From positions 693,567-757,566 of the forward strand of contig NZ_BDUB01000001.1 in the NCBI RefSeq assembly GCF_002218065.1: DNA of 64,000 nt, given 5' to 3'. Source of the stretch: Nodularia sp. NIES-3585. Its GTDB lineage: Bacteria > Cyanobacteriota > Cyanobacteriia > Cyanobacteriales > Nostocaceae. Of this stretch, positions 47,940-55,857 are shown one piece after another. The translations under genes and the position numbers were made by a program. The notes under the pieces were generated by a model. That model searched no databases. It saw only the letters and a program-made list of their open reading frames with translations, and was not told the origin of the DNA. Position 1 is the first letter of the stretch. Each line of letters begins with the position of its first letter.

Positions 47940-49874
47940 ATGAGCCACCCTACAAAATTTACTAATGTTTTGCAACAATTAGGGTATTTTGAAACTATGA
48001 AAGCATCAGAACTTGTGACAACTCTGACTCAAAAAGGTGTCTATCTTTGGGTCGATAATGGCAAACTCAAGATTCGTTCTCCCAAGGGTGTAATTACTCC
48101 AGAAATTCAAGCAAATCTCATGGCTTACAAAACAGAGATTCTGGCTTTTATCCGCGATAGGGATATCATTACACATACTGAAGTTATGCCTCTGGTACAG
48201 GGGCTAAATTTGCAAACTATTGGACGTTTAATTGGGGGCTTTGTGGGTAAAACCACTATGGAATATAAGCCACCTATTATTGACCCTAAAAAGATGGCTC
48301 AACAGTTAATGGTTACATTCAAACCTTTGCCTAAGAACTATAAAAATGCAGAAATTTTGCAATTCCGCCAAGAATTAGAAAATTATCTCAGGCAATATGG
48401 TGTCAAACTTATTCCTTGGGAGCAAGCCATTACAGAGTTTAGTTATGATATCTTACTGCCGATAATTAACCAAACAAAAAACTTTAAGGTTAAGGGAATT
48501 AAAGCGGCAATCAATGCTGTGATTGATGTAGAACATCCTCCTTCTTTGTGGAGAAAATTGGGAATTTGTGCTGCTGAAAATTGGTATAGTTTTTATTCCA
48601 ATTTTATCTTAAAAAAACGAAAAATGTCTGTGGTAAATATTGCCAAAGTTAGTAGTTGGGCTGAAGACCATGCAGCGAAATATGTGGAAGATCCTACTAA
48701 TACTCAGGTAATAGTTTTAACAAAAATAGATCATGATTTTATTAACCCAGACATACCATATCAAGAAAAAATCAATATCGGTTTAAACACTTTAATTAGA
48801 ACTTTTTCGGAAATTGTAATTGGAGTTGCTGTTGATAAGATTTCTATTTTAAATATGAATCTTTCAGACTCTATTTTTCCAAAAGAAGAGATGGGAGAGT
48901 TTGTTTTTAAATCACTAATTCCGAAAGTTTTTGTGCCAATTTCTCCACTTTTATTAAATCGGTTTGATATAGGAGAGTATCAACCAGAAGAATCTATCTA
49001 TGCTAAAAGATTAGTAAAATTGGGTCAAGACCTGGCATTAACAGGTCTATTTCCTCCTGGTTTTAAACTCAATGAAGTAATTAAAAGAAAGTCTCACAGA
49101 GATATTGTCAATGTGATTGTGAACGGTAGAACAGGTGTTTCTTATGGTTTTGTGGCTTATGCTGAACCTCCGCAATATTTTGGTGCTAAGGAAATAAATA
49201 TAACTGAATGGGAAAGTTTATCGCCTCTTGAGGGATTTAGCAGTAATGAACTCCGTCAAAATGAACAAGGTAGACGTTATCTCAAAACCAAAATACAAGG
49301 AGAAAATGTATTTAAGCAGATCCCGGATATTTGGCTGGTTAGCGCTCGTTCAGGGTCAAATAAAACCAATTTAAATCTTGCTAGTGATGTGATTAGAGTT
49401 GGTTTAAAAGAAAAATTATATCTGCAATTACCTGAAGGTATTCATACAAATAAGGTAGATATCAAACCTTCTTATGATATCTATGTGATGCTGGCTATTA
49501 GTCTCTCTGCGGCTTTATATACGCCAGATTTAATTCAAGATGGTGCGCCAATTGTTCATTTTCACGGCTATCCAGCTTTTGATTGGTTTAAACCAAATGA
49601 ATATTGTGTGGGAGTACATAACCCTTCTGTCCCTTGTGGTACTTATGAATCGGGAGTATTCAATTTTTTGGGTATTTCTAGTTTAGCAAATCAACCTATG
49701 GCAAAGATGTCGTTAATCAGCTTAGTGGAACCAGATCATGGGACAAATTTTATCGGACGTGATTTGGAGTACCTTGTGGAAAGGTTGAAAACTGGATGTG
49801 CAGAGGGGCAAATTGAGTTAGGTGGTAAGCATTTTGCTTCTCTGAAGGCTAAAGTTGAAAAATGTGGAATGTGA
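47940..49874 (+). CDS. TubC-type docking domain fused to an unrecognised 570-residue domain
   Basis: 644 residues. Residues about 18-75 match the TubC N-terminal docking domain of PKS/NRPS lines (SELVTTLTQKGVYLWVDNGK, LKIRSPKGVITPEIQANLMA, then AYKTEILAFIRD). The remaining 570 residues fit no family I know: soluble, no signal peptide, with LIRTFSEIVIGVAV, VNVIVNGRTGVSYGFVAYAE and a C-terminal DGAPIVHFHGYPAFDWFKPN, ...VPCGTYESGVFNFLG. The His/Cys-containing HFHGYP and VPCGTYESG stretches could be catalytic, but that is a guess. It is the last gene of the cluster, 84 bp after the carrier protein, and should dock onto another cluster protein. No HHxxxDG motif, so it is not a condensation domain. 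Confidence 0.8.
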   Translation: MSHPTKFTNVLQQLGYFETMKASELVTTLTQKGVYLWVDNGKLKIRSPKGVITPEIQANLMAYKTEILAFIRDRDIITHTEVMPLVQGLNLQTIGRLIGGFVGKTTMEYKPPIIDPKKMAQQLMVTFKPLPKNYKNAEILQFRQELENYLRQYGVKLIPWEQAITEFSYDILLPIINQTKNFKVKGIKAAINAVIDVEHPPSLWRKLGICAAENWYSFYSNFILKKRKMSVVNIAKVSSWAEDHAAKYVEDPTNTQVIVLTKIDHDFINPDIPYQEKINIGLNTLIRTFSEIVIGVAVDKISILNMNLSDSIFPKEEMGEFVFKSLIPKVFVPISPLLLNRFDIGEYQPEESIYAKRLVKLGQDLALTGLFPPGFKLNEVIKRKSHRDIVNVIVNGRTGVSYGFVAYAEPPQYFGAKEINITEWESLSPLEGFSSNELRQNEQGRRYLKTKIQGENVFKQIPDIWLVSARSGSNKTNLNLASDVIRVGLKEKLYLQLPEGIHTNKVDIKPSYDIYVMLAISLSAALYTPDLIQDGAPIVHFHGYPAFDWFKPNEYCVGVHNPSVPCGTYESGVFNFLGISSLANQPMAKMSLISLVEPDHGTNFIGRDLEYLVERLKTGCAEGQIELGGKHFASLKAKVEKCGM

Positions 49875-49967
49875 ACTACTCAGACTTGCCTAAGGCTTCT
49901 GAGCTTCTGCCCTCTGCCTTTCTGCTCCCAAATCAGCCGATAGATCAACTATTTTTCCCGATTTGAA

Positions 49968-50020
49968 GTCAGGGTAGGAATTCAGCCAGGGCAATCGCTC
50001 TCTACCCTGACTGGGCTGAA
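49968..50020 (+). terminator. Long hairpin after the lipid cluster
   Basis: GTCAGGGTAG (49968-49977) and CTACCCTGAC (50002-50011) are perfect inverted repeats; TTCAGCC (49981-49987) and GGCTGAA (50014-50020) form a second overlapping pair. There is no T-run, so termination or message stabilisation is only inferred. It lies 93 bp after the last cluster gene. Confidence 0.4.
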
Positions 50021-50090
50021 ACAGGACTAGTACAGCACGGCGTAAATAAAGCAATCATTCCAAGTCAATAAAAAGCCTATAGAATAAGCT

Positions 50091-50125
50091 TTTTGACTTT
50101 TGACTTTTGACTTTTGACTTTTGAC
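50091..50125. repeat. Heptamer repeat (TTTTGAC) x5
   Basis: Five exact consecutive copies of TTTTGAC, just before the 3' end of the DUF839 gene. Confidence 0.98.
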
Positions 50126-50139
50126 TTCCGCCCTGCGGT

Positions 50140-51456
50140 TTACCAGGGTCCCCAGATAGCAAAGGTTATTCCTGGTGTTTGCATATTTACAAACATCGTC
50201 TGACCATCGGGGGAAAAGCAGACCCCGGCGAACTCTGATGTGTTGAGGGCATTCTTGGCAAACTTGTAAAGACTACCACTGGGAGTGATACCCAGAATGT
50301 AATCCGTTCCATCCCCATCTTCACAGAGGAAGATATCTCGGTTGGGGAAAACCACAAGATTGTCTGGATTGTCTAGCACACCAGAATTGTTTGGCTCAAG
50401 ATAGAGTTCAACAGTATTATTAGCGGGCGAATAACGCCAGACCTGCCCATCTCCAGAACTACCCCCACTCTTGCAAGTGAAGTAGACATAACCACTGCCA
50501 TAAAAGATGCCTTCCCCACCTGAAAACCTGGCTGCACCGTTGTTATAGCCTTCTGTTCTGACGGTATCAGTGCTGGGATCAGGATTAATAATCTGGACCC
50601 ATTCCACCGCTTTCGGCGTATTTTTGGGGAAACTTGTAGCTGTGTTGATTCCAGACAACCCTGTAATCTTTAAGGCGTATAGCGTACCGCCAGCACTCAG
50701 GTTGCTGCTTTGGTTAGGAACAAAGCGGTAGAACAGCCCGTTCCCCCGGTCTTCCGTCATGTAGATATACCCTGTGTTCGGGTCTACGGCAGCAGCCTCG
50801 TGATTAAAGCGCCCCATAGCAGTTAGTGGTACGGGGGTGACAAAAGTAGTTGCGCTACTGGGAACTTCAAAAACATAACCATGCTTCTTACTGTTATTGG
50901 TTTCAAAGGTTTCCTCACAGCTTAACCAAGACCCTGAAGGCGTAGGGCCACCGGCACAATTGCGAATAGTTCCCGCTAGGACTCCCCGATGATCTAGCAA
51001 GGTGCGGGAAGAACTAACAACCAATTTAGTACAACCGCCTCTCCCCTTTGAGTTGTACTTCTTGTTATTAGGAGCGCCCAGACCATTGCTAGAAGAGGGA
51101 GTGAGTTCATGATTGCGAATTAGAATCGTACTGCCATCGGAACCTGGAAAAGCACCCATCCCATCGTGACCACCGGGTACTTTGTAACCATCATTCATCG
51201 TTTGACCTCTTTTGGACAGTTCGCGGTAGGTGAATCCAAATGGTAAATCTAATACTCCGTTGGGGTCGGTGACTAAATTGCCGTAGGGACCGGCAGCGAT
51301 CGCGGGTTTAGCATAAAATGCTTGCAAAGGAGATAGAAGGACAGCACCTGTAGCCGATGCCCCTGCCATTGTAAAAAACTCACGTCGCGATATATTCAAT
51401 GTATTCTTCCTGATGTTTTGGACGAGGCTTAATTTGTTGCAAATAGCCAGCCTCAA
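50140..51456 (-). CDS. Tat-exported DUF839 / PhoX-like protein
   Basis: 438 residues. A twin-arginine signal ISRREFFTMAGAS (Arg24-Arg25 region) precedes a hydrophobic stretch and a mature beta-propeller-like domain. Family marks include GGHDGMGAFPG, IRNHEL, WLSCEETFET, GRFNHEAAAVDPNTGYIYMTEDRG, EGIFYGSGYVYFTCK, and the C-terminal GVCFSPDGQTMFVNMQTPG. These fit the PhoX/DUF839 group, where members are Ca/Fe-dependent periplasmic phosphatases; E, H and D residues placed for metal binding are present. Length is shorter than classical PhoX (about 600-700), so phosphatase activity is uncertain. It is transcribed away from the lipid cluster. Confidence 0.82.
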   Translation of the reverse strand: MRLAICNKLSLVQNIRKNTLNISRREFFTMAGASATGAVLLSPLQAFYAKPAIAAGPYGNLVTDPNGVLDLPFGFTYRELSKRGQTMNDGYKVPGGHDGMGAFPGSDGSTILIRNHELTPSSSNGLGAPNNKKYNSKGRGGCTKLVVSSSRTLLDHRGVLAGTIRNCAGGPTPSGSWLSCEETFETNNSKKHGYVFEVPSSATTFVTPVPLTAMGRFNHEAAAVDPNTGYIYMTEDRGNGLFYRFVPNQSSNLSAGGTLYALKITGLSGINTATSFPKNTPKAVEWVQIINPDPSTDTVRTEGYNNGAARFSGGEGIFYGSGYVYFTCKSGGSSGDGQVWRYSPANNTVELYLEPNNSGVLDNPDNLVVFPNRDIFLCEDGDGTDYILGITPSGSLYKFAKNALNTSEFAGVCFSPDGQTMFVNMQTPGITFAIWGPW

Positions 51457-51771
51457 TTATCTAGGGAGAACAGGTTTTTCAAATTAATAAGAGGTTAAAA
51501 AAAGTTTATTAAAAGCATTAAGTTAATTTAGATTTAGCTACTTGTAATTCTCATCGCTTTTTGTACTGACTATAGATTTTTGGGAGTTGATTACCCCAAG
51601 CGATCGCGTCGCCGTTATTGCCACAAATCCCCTCACGGATTACGTACAACGGGAGAATTACTAGTATTTCAGGATAGTTTGCCCCTGAAGTTTAGGTAAA
51701 AAAGTCTTAAAGAACCCCACCCCGTAAACTTGAACTTCAAGGTGGAGTTCCAAATTTATGTTGTAGCAATA
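51457..51771. other. Intergenic region, nothing coding
   Basis: 315 bp between the DUF839 gene and the catalase remnant. It holds a GCGATCGC octamer near 51600 and an ACCCCACC...GGTGGAGTT-type inverted repeat at about 51713-51750 that could act as a terminator for the catalase remnant transcript. No ORF or RNA recognised. Confidence 0.5.
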
Positions 51772-52470
51772 CTAGCTGCGGATATTGATGCGGTCAACTA
51801 AAGGAGGGGCGCTGGAACCATTGCCGTCTGTTTGCCGATTTTGGGGCGTACCGTGCAGTTTCGGATCTGGCTGTGGTGGTTGTGGTTCTAAACCTAGAGG
51901 TTGGGGATGTTCGATATATTCAAATTCTCCTTTACCATCCATTGAACGCCCTTTTGCCCAACGACCTTCGGCGCTTTCATTACCTTCTGAGTGATTCCAA
52001 AACTGATAAGCAACTTCGCGTTTCTCTAATTCTAGCGGGAAGGAACTGGGAACCGGTGTACTTTCTAGTCCAGAATCTTTTAAATCCTCAATGGCTGCTT
52101 CCCACTGGTTTTGATGCATGGTGTCACGAGCAATCATAAAGCTTAAGGTATCTTTCACCCCAGGATCATCGGACATCTCATACAGTCGCACAGCTTGCAA
52201 ACGTCCTTGAGTTTCTGCATGGAGATTAGAGCGAAAATCTGCCATGAGGTTGCCGCTAGCGACGATAAAGCGACCATTCCAGGGGAAACCAACGCTGTCA
52301 GCCGGCATTGCACCTAAGCCTGAAACGATCGCGTGTTGAGGATTCATGGCTGCTGCCATAATCATCTCTCGTGGATTAGTACCACCCATCACTGCACCGA
52401 CTACAGCATCTTTCATTTGAGTAGGTAAACAAGGGCGGGCATCTTTGCCCTCCCCACAAGATTGATCATC
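51772..52470 (-). pseudogene. 5'-truncated manganese catalase
   Basis: 214 residues from the first ATG (52416), matching the C-terminal two thirds of Mn-catalases (MMGG-type GGTNPREMIMAAAMNPQH, SGLGAMPADSVGFPWNG, LHAETQGRLQAVRLYEM, MIARDTMHQNQWEAA) plus the Pro-rich tail. The Glu and His in HAETQGR and TMHQNQW are two of the Mn ligands. The N-terminal helices with the other Glu/Glu/His ligands are absent, so a dinuclear site cannot form. The family-like frame continues upstream of the ATG (GEGKDARPCLPTQ) until it meets the stop codon of the cupin gene, which marks the deletion edge. Probably inactive. Confidence 0.75.
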
Positions 52471-52812
52471 TTAATTCTCATCTCGTCCATGAATTTGAGC
52501 GGGTGGACTTGTGGCTTCAACTGCGGTAAATGGTTCGAGGATTTTGTAAGTATGATTTGCCCCTTTTGGTACTACCCAGGAACTTCCAGGTTCTAATAAA
52601 ATCATTTGCCCTTCTAGGTGCAATTCCGCCCGGCCTTTAATTGCATAACCAACTGTTTCATAGTCGCGGGAGGTAGGTTGTTTATCGGCGCTTGGTTGTT
52701 CATCTTCCCAAAGACGCATAGAAATTGATTTCCCAGAGGCTAGATATTTCTGACCGAGTTGACCTTTGGGGGAATGGCTAGAGTCTACTTTTTTAACACT
52801 TGTGTCTGTCAT
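52471..52812 (-). CDS. Small cupin-domain protein
   Basis: 113 residues, single cupin barrel. Motif 1 is degenerate (YETVGYAIKGRAELHLEG) and motif 2 reads PGSSWVVPKGANHTYKI, with one probable metal-ligand His in NHTY. Function of this family is unknown, possibly a stress or sensor protein. The C-terminal PPAQIHGRDEN looks complete. It lies immediately upstream of, and in the same frame as, the truncated Mn-catalase, separated only by its TAA stop. A MITE lies in its upstream region. Confidence 0.75.
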   Translation of the reverse strand: MTDTSVKKVDSSHSPKGQLGQKYLASGKSISMRLWEDEQPSADKQPTSRDYETVGYAIKGRAELHLEGQMILLEPGSSWVVPKGANHTYKILEPFTAVEATSPPAQIHGRDEN

Positions 52813-52856
52813 AATTAATTAACCAGTTTATGGTTTGAGTACAACTTTGATACAGT

Positions 52857-52962
52857 TATAGCAATTCCCATTCAAGTGAGGTACAAGCAGTAATAATTAA
52901 ATGCAGATGGACGCAGATAAACGCGGATATTTTTGTACTTGATTAGACTAGGAAATGCTATA
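52857..52962 (-). mobile_element. 106-bp MITE-like element, copy 2
   Basis: Inverse, near-identical copy of 38596-38701. Ends TATAGCAATTCC and GGAAATGCTATA; flanking TA pairs. It lies 45 bp upstream of the cupin start. Confidence 0.8.
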
Positions 52963-53009
52963 TCTTTTTTGGGTTTGAAAATAGTAAAGTTGACAGAGAA
53001 AAGATTTTT

Positions 53010-53252
53010 TTATCTCTTGTTCGCTTGTGGTCTATTTTCTTGGTAATATCCATGTCGAGTGCCAGTAATTGGCTCAACGGTATCTTCAACTTGGTTTTGG
53101 ACTGAATCTAAAAATTCTTTTGTGGCTCTAGGAGTGGGTTCATCGAGGTTGAGCTTTTGTCGAACGTTCTCAGCAGTTTCTTTGAGGTTCTTCTGAGCAT
53201 TATCAACCTGTTGGTCGTTTCTAATCTGGGTATTATTATCGGGAGTACCTAT
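53010..53252 (-). pseudogene. Small stress-type protein ORF lacking a start codon
   Basis: An open frame of 80 codons reading NNTQIRNDQQVDNAQKNLKE, TAENVRQKLNLDEPTPRATK, VEDTVEPITGTRHGYYQENR and ending at a TAA. The amphipathic helical composition resembles small cyanobacterial stress proteins. The expected first codon is ATA (53250-53252) instead of ATG, and a stop lies two codons upstream. A dispersed GCACGAAGTGCGTTAGGCGC repeat begins about 15 bp further up. Either the start has been lost or a rare ATA start is used. Confidence 0.5.
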
Positions 53253-53378
53253 GTCTCACGCATTAGCGCAGCAAAGCACGAAGTGCGTTAGGCGCAAAGG
53301 AAGAAAGAAATACAGATATCAGCCCATGGTCTAAATACATGAAAACTGCTGTAACTCGTTTTCTCGGTCTCCAAATAT

Positions 53379-54470
53379 CTACACAGCAGCCCCTGTGGTG
53401 GGCTTGGGAGGCTGAAGTGCAGTGCCTATGCGTCCCCGATATAACTCTGCTAATCGCTGCTCGTATTTCAGCAAATCGTGGTAAATTTCTGTGAAAATCG
53501 CGGTGGCTACTGGATCAGTGTACATAGCACACAAATTGCCAATATCGCCTATACCTGTTTGCACATCTCCCAAGGCGCAACGTAACTGATAGATATCGTC
53601 GCTACCAGTGAAGGCACTTTTGACTTTGGCATATTGATTGGCGATATTTGCCACTAGAGAAGGTTTTTCACCGAGTCTGTCCAGATAGGTTTCCAATTTC
53701 TGAACGTGGCGCTGTCTATGATTAATCATCTCTTGAAAGAGCGATAGCGCTTGGGTATCTGATTCTTTTTCGGCGTACTGTTCCAGGGCTTCTATTGAAT
53801 AACGCTCCCCACTCAGGGCTGTATTCAAGCCTTTAGCGATTTCACCTTTAGTAGAACCACCCCAAGCATCAGCTAGTTTCCACCACTCAGCGCTGGTGTC
53901 ATTCTCGTCTGGAAGTGCAGCATCTTTACCACCGTAACCCAGACGACTGAGCAGCGCTGTGGTAAAAATCGCCAAGTCTCCAGGTTCGCGAGAGGTAATT
54001 AAATTCCTGTCAACCACCAATGGGTGATCGAGATAATTTGCACCTGCATTGATCATGTCTTTGCGAATAGCACTAAAGCCGGTGGCTTTTCTACCTTTGA
54101 GCAAATCACCTTCAATTAATAGTTGTGGCCCGTGACAAACCGCAGCTATCCATTTTCCTTGTTGCATAGCCTCTTGTACGAAGCGGACTGTGTTGGGGTT
54201 CCGGCGCATTTTGTCTGGAGCCATACCGCCAGGAATTACCACTGCATCAAATTCGGCAGCTATGGCTTCTGTGGTGGTTGCGTCGGGTTGTACCGAAAGT
54301 TTACCTCGTTGACCTTTGTATTTCTCATTCATGCGTGAACCGAGGACAATTACCTCCATTCCAGCTTGTTTTAAGCCATGACAAGGGATGGTAAATTCTA
54401 TATCCTCAACTCCATTTTCAATGAGGATTGCAACTTTTTTTTTCCCAGAATGATTATTAGAGTTTGTCAT
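53379..54470 (-). CDS. DJ-1/PfpI-family protein with helical C-terminal domain
   Basis: 363 residues. Residues about 10-185 are a DJ-1/PfpI glutamine-amidotransferase fold: VAILIENGVEDIEF (conserved Glu), VVIPGGMAPDKMR, and the nucleophile elbow AAVCHGPQLLIEG with Cys, followed by SREPGDLAIFTTALL. Such proteins are proteases, chaperones or deglycases in stress. Residues about 210-350 form an extra helical domain (HRQRHVQKLETYLDRLGEKP, DVQTGIGDIGNLCAMY, IYHDLLKYEQRLAELYRG) resembling ferritin-like or DUF2383-like bundles. It lies in a group of stress-type genes on the minus strand, 69 bp before the DUF2267 gene in genomic order. Confidence 0.88.
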   Translation of the reverse strand: MTNSNNHSGKKKVAILIENGVEDIEFTIPCHGLKQAGMEVIVLGSRMNEKYKGQRGKLSVQPDATTTEAIAAEFDAVVIPGGMAPDKMRRNPNTVRFVQEAMQQGKWIAAVCHGPQLLIEGDLLKGRKATGFSAIRKDMINAGANYLDHPLVVDRNLITSREPGDLAIFTTALLSRLGYGGKDAALPDENDTSAEWWKLADAWGGSTKGEIAKGLNTALSGERYSIEALEQYAEKESDTQALSLFQEMINHRQRHVQKLETYLDRLGEKPSLVANIANQYAKVKSAFTGSDDIYQLRCALGDVQTGIGDIGNLCAMYTDPVATAIFTEIYHDLLKYEQRLAELYRGRIGTALQPPKPTTGAAV

Positions 54471-54539
54471 GAATTTTCCTAATTGTTAGAACTTAACCAA
54501 ATACATTCGCAAAAATACAATGCTTCTTTTAATTGCTGC

Positions 54540-54944
54540 TTAGATTGCTGGAACTTCAGTCGTTGGCGATGTCGTAAACAGTTCTTCGTAATCATGAGAA
54601 AAATAAGTATGAAACTTGGCAAATTTCTCAGGATTGATGGCGTTTTGTAAGACTGCAAACACAGCCCGAACATGAATTGCGGTTGTTGTTGGTTCTATAT
54701 TTTCTCTTTGACTAACACGTGTAATAAATTCTTGCAGGTTGAAAGATTCACTACTTTCTGCCTCTCGGCTTTGCAAATATTGACCTAGCTCTTGTGGTAA
54801 TTGTGCTGCTAAATCGTTGGCTTCATCGCGGGGGACACGCTCTTTGAGGGTTTCTAAAGTCGCACGGGTAGCACGTTCTGCCTCTTCACGAGCATTTGAT
54901 TGAGCTAGGCTTTGTACATGGGTGATAAATTCGTTATATTCCAT
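54540..54944 (-). CDS. DUF2267 protein
   Basis: 134 residues starting MEYNEFITHVQSLAQS, chosen because GGAGGT lies 6 bp before this ATG; the frame stays open ten codons further up. Two DUF2267-type helical halves are visible (EEAERATRATLETLKERVPR, DEANDLAAQLPQELGQYL; then FITRVSQRENI, AVFAVLQNAI). The function is unknown; these proteins are commonly found with Mn-catalases and other oxidative or desiccation stress genes, as here. Confidence 0.85.
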   Translation of the reverse strand: MEYNEFITHVQSLAQSNAREEAERATRATLETLKERVPRDEANDLAAQLPQELGQYLQSREAESSESFNLQEFITRVSQRENIEPTTTAIHVRAVFAVLQNAINPEKFAKFHTYFSHDYEELFTTSPTTEVPAI

Positions 54945-55262
54945 TTTTGACCTCCGCTTATCCAAATTAATCAAATTGCCAAAAAGCAGTATTTAAATTT
55001 TGAGTTTAAAAAATAGCTATGAGCAGAAGTGACTAGTTGAAGATTGCTGTGGCTCGATGACTCCTAACTCATAACTATATAGATTCAACTACTACTACTG
55101 GCTGGACTTTGAATTTATACTTACTAGATTATGAGCTAACAACTATTTTAGCTTCGTTCCCAGGGGATATATTTTTTATCACTAAAGTAATACATCTGTG
55201 GTGATATAGGGTTTTAATGTGCCAACGTTATGATGAATAGGTAAATAAAGTTTATATTTTTT

Positions 55263-55661
55263 ATGCTAGAAAATAATCATAATCCAGAAATTAATCCTGA
55301 TGATTTAGCACCAGAAATTACGGAATCCTACGGTACTGGTGTGAAAGAAATGCCAGGGTATAATATTGGTGGGCGATCGCTCAGGCAAAGAAAACGTCAA
55401 TATACACACACCAGTCCGGAAATTACTGGTGGCGATGTTGATGCTTATTGGCAACAAGAGGATACAGTCGGAGATGAGGCTGTAGGCGGTACTGCTCCTA
55501 CTCCTGATCAAAATGTGACTGACGAAATAGGTGAAGCAGTAGGATTACCTATGAATGACAGGGCTTTTCTTCACACTAACGATATTTTAGAGCAGCGTGA
55601 TAGTTCTCGCTGGGAATTAGATCCCATGTCTTCTGATGATTATCCAGAACGTAAAGAGTGA
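55263..55661 (+). CDS. DUF6335-like conserved cyanobacterial protein
   Basis: 132 residues, acidic and probably largely disordered. Marked by GTGVKEMPGYNIGGRSL, SPEITGGDVDAYW, VGDEAVGGTAPTPDQNVTDE, IGEAVGLPMNDRAFLHTNDI and LEQRDSSRWELDP. This is a conserved cyanobacterial family that I recall as DUF6335, with no known activity. It stands divergently from the DUF2267 gene (318 bp apart), the gap being AT-rich with no further features seen. The neighbourhood suggests a stress role. Confidence 0.75.
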   Translation: MLENNHNPEINPDDLAPEITESYGTGVKEMPGYNIGGRSLRQRKRQYTHTSPEITGGDVDAYWQQEDTVGDEAVGGTAPTPDQNVTDEIGEAVGLPMNDRAFLHTNDILEQRDSSRWELDPMSSDDYPERKE

Positions 55662-55857
55662 TATTCATTAGACATCTGGTAGAAAAGAATCTAGAGACGT
55701 GACATGGAACATCTCTACAAGGGTTAGAGGAAACGCACATTTAATTCTCACCAGATGTCTAATAGTTTAATCCGTCAGATTTTAAGGCCAGCATGGTAAA
55801 ACTTGCCTAGAAGGGAGTGGGGAACCATATTTCATCTCCCCACTAACCCGTTATGCC

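Noticed and set aside
53280-53320. GCACGAAGTGCGTTAGGCGC and similar GCAAAGG repeats as CRISPR or operator sites
   Set aside because: They are irregularly scattered (8.5, 16.2, 20.5, 53.3 kb) without spacers or fixed position relative to genes; ordinary dispersed cyanobacterial repeats.
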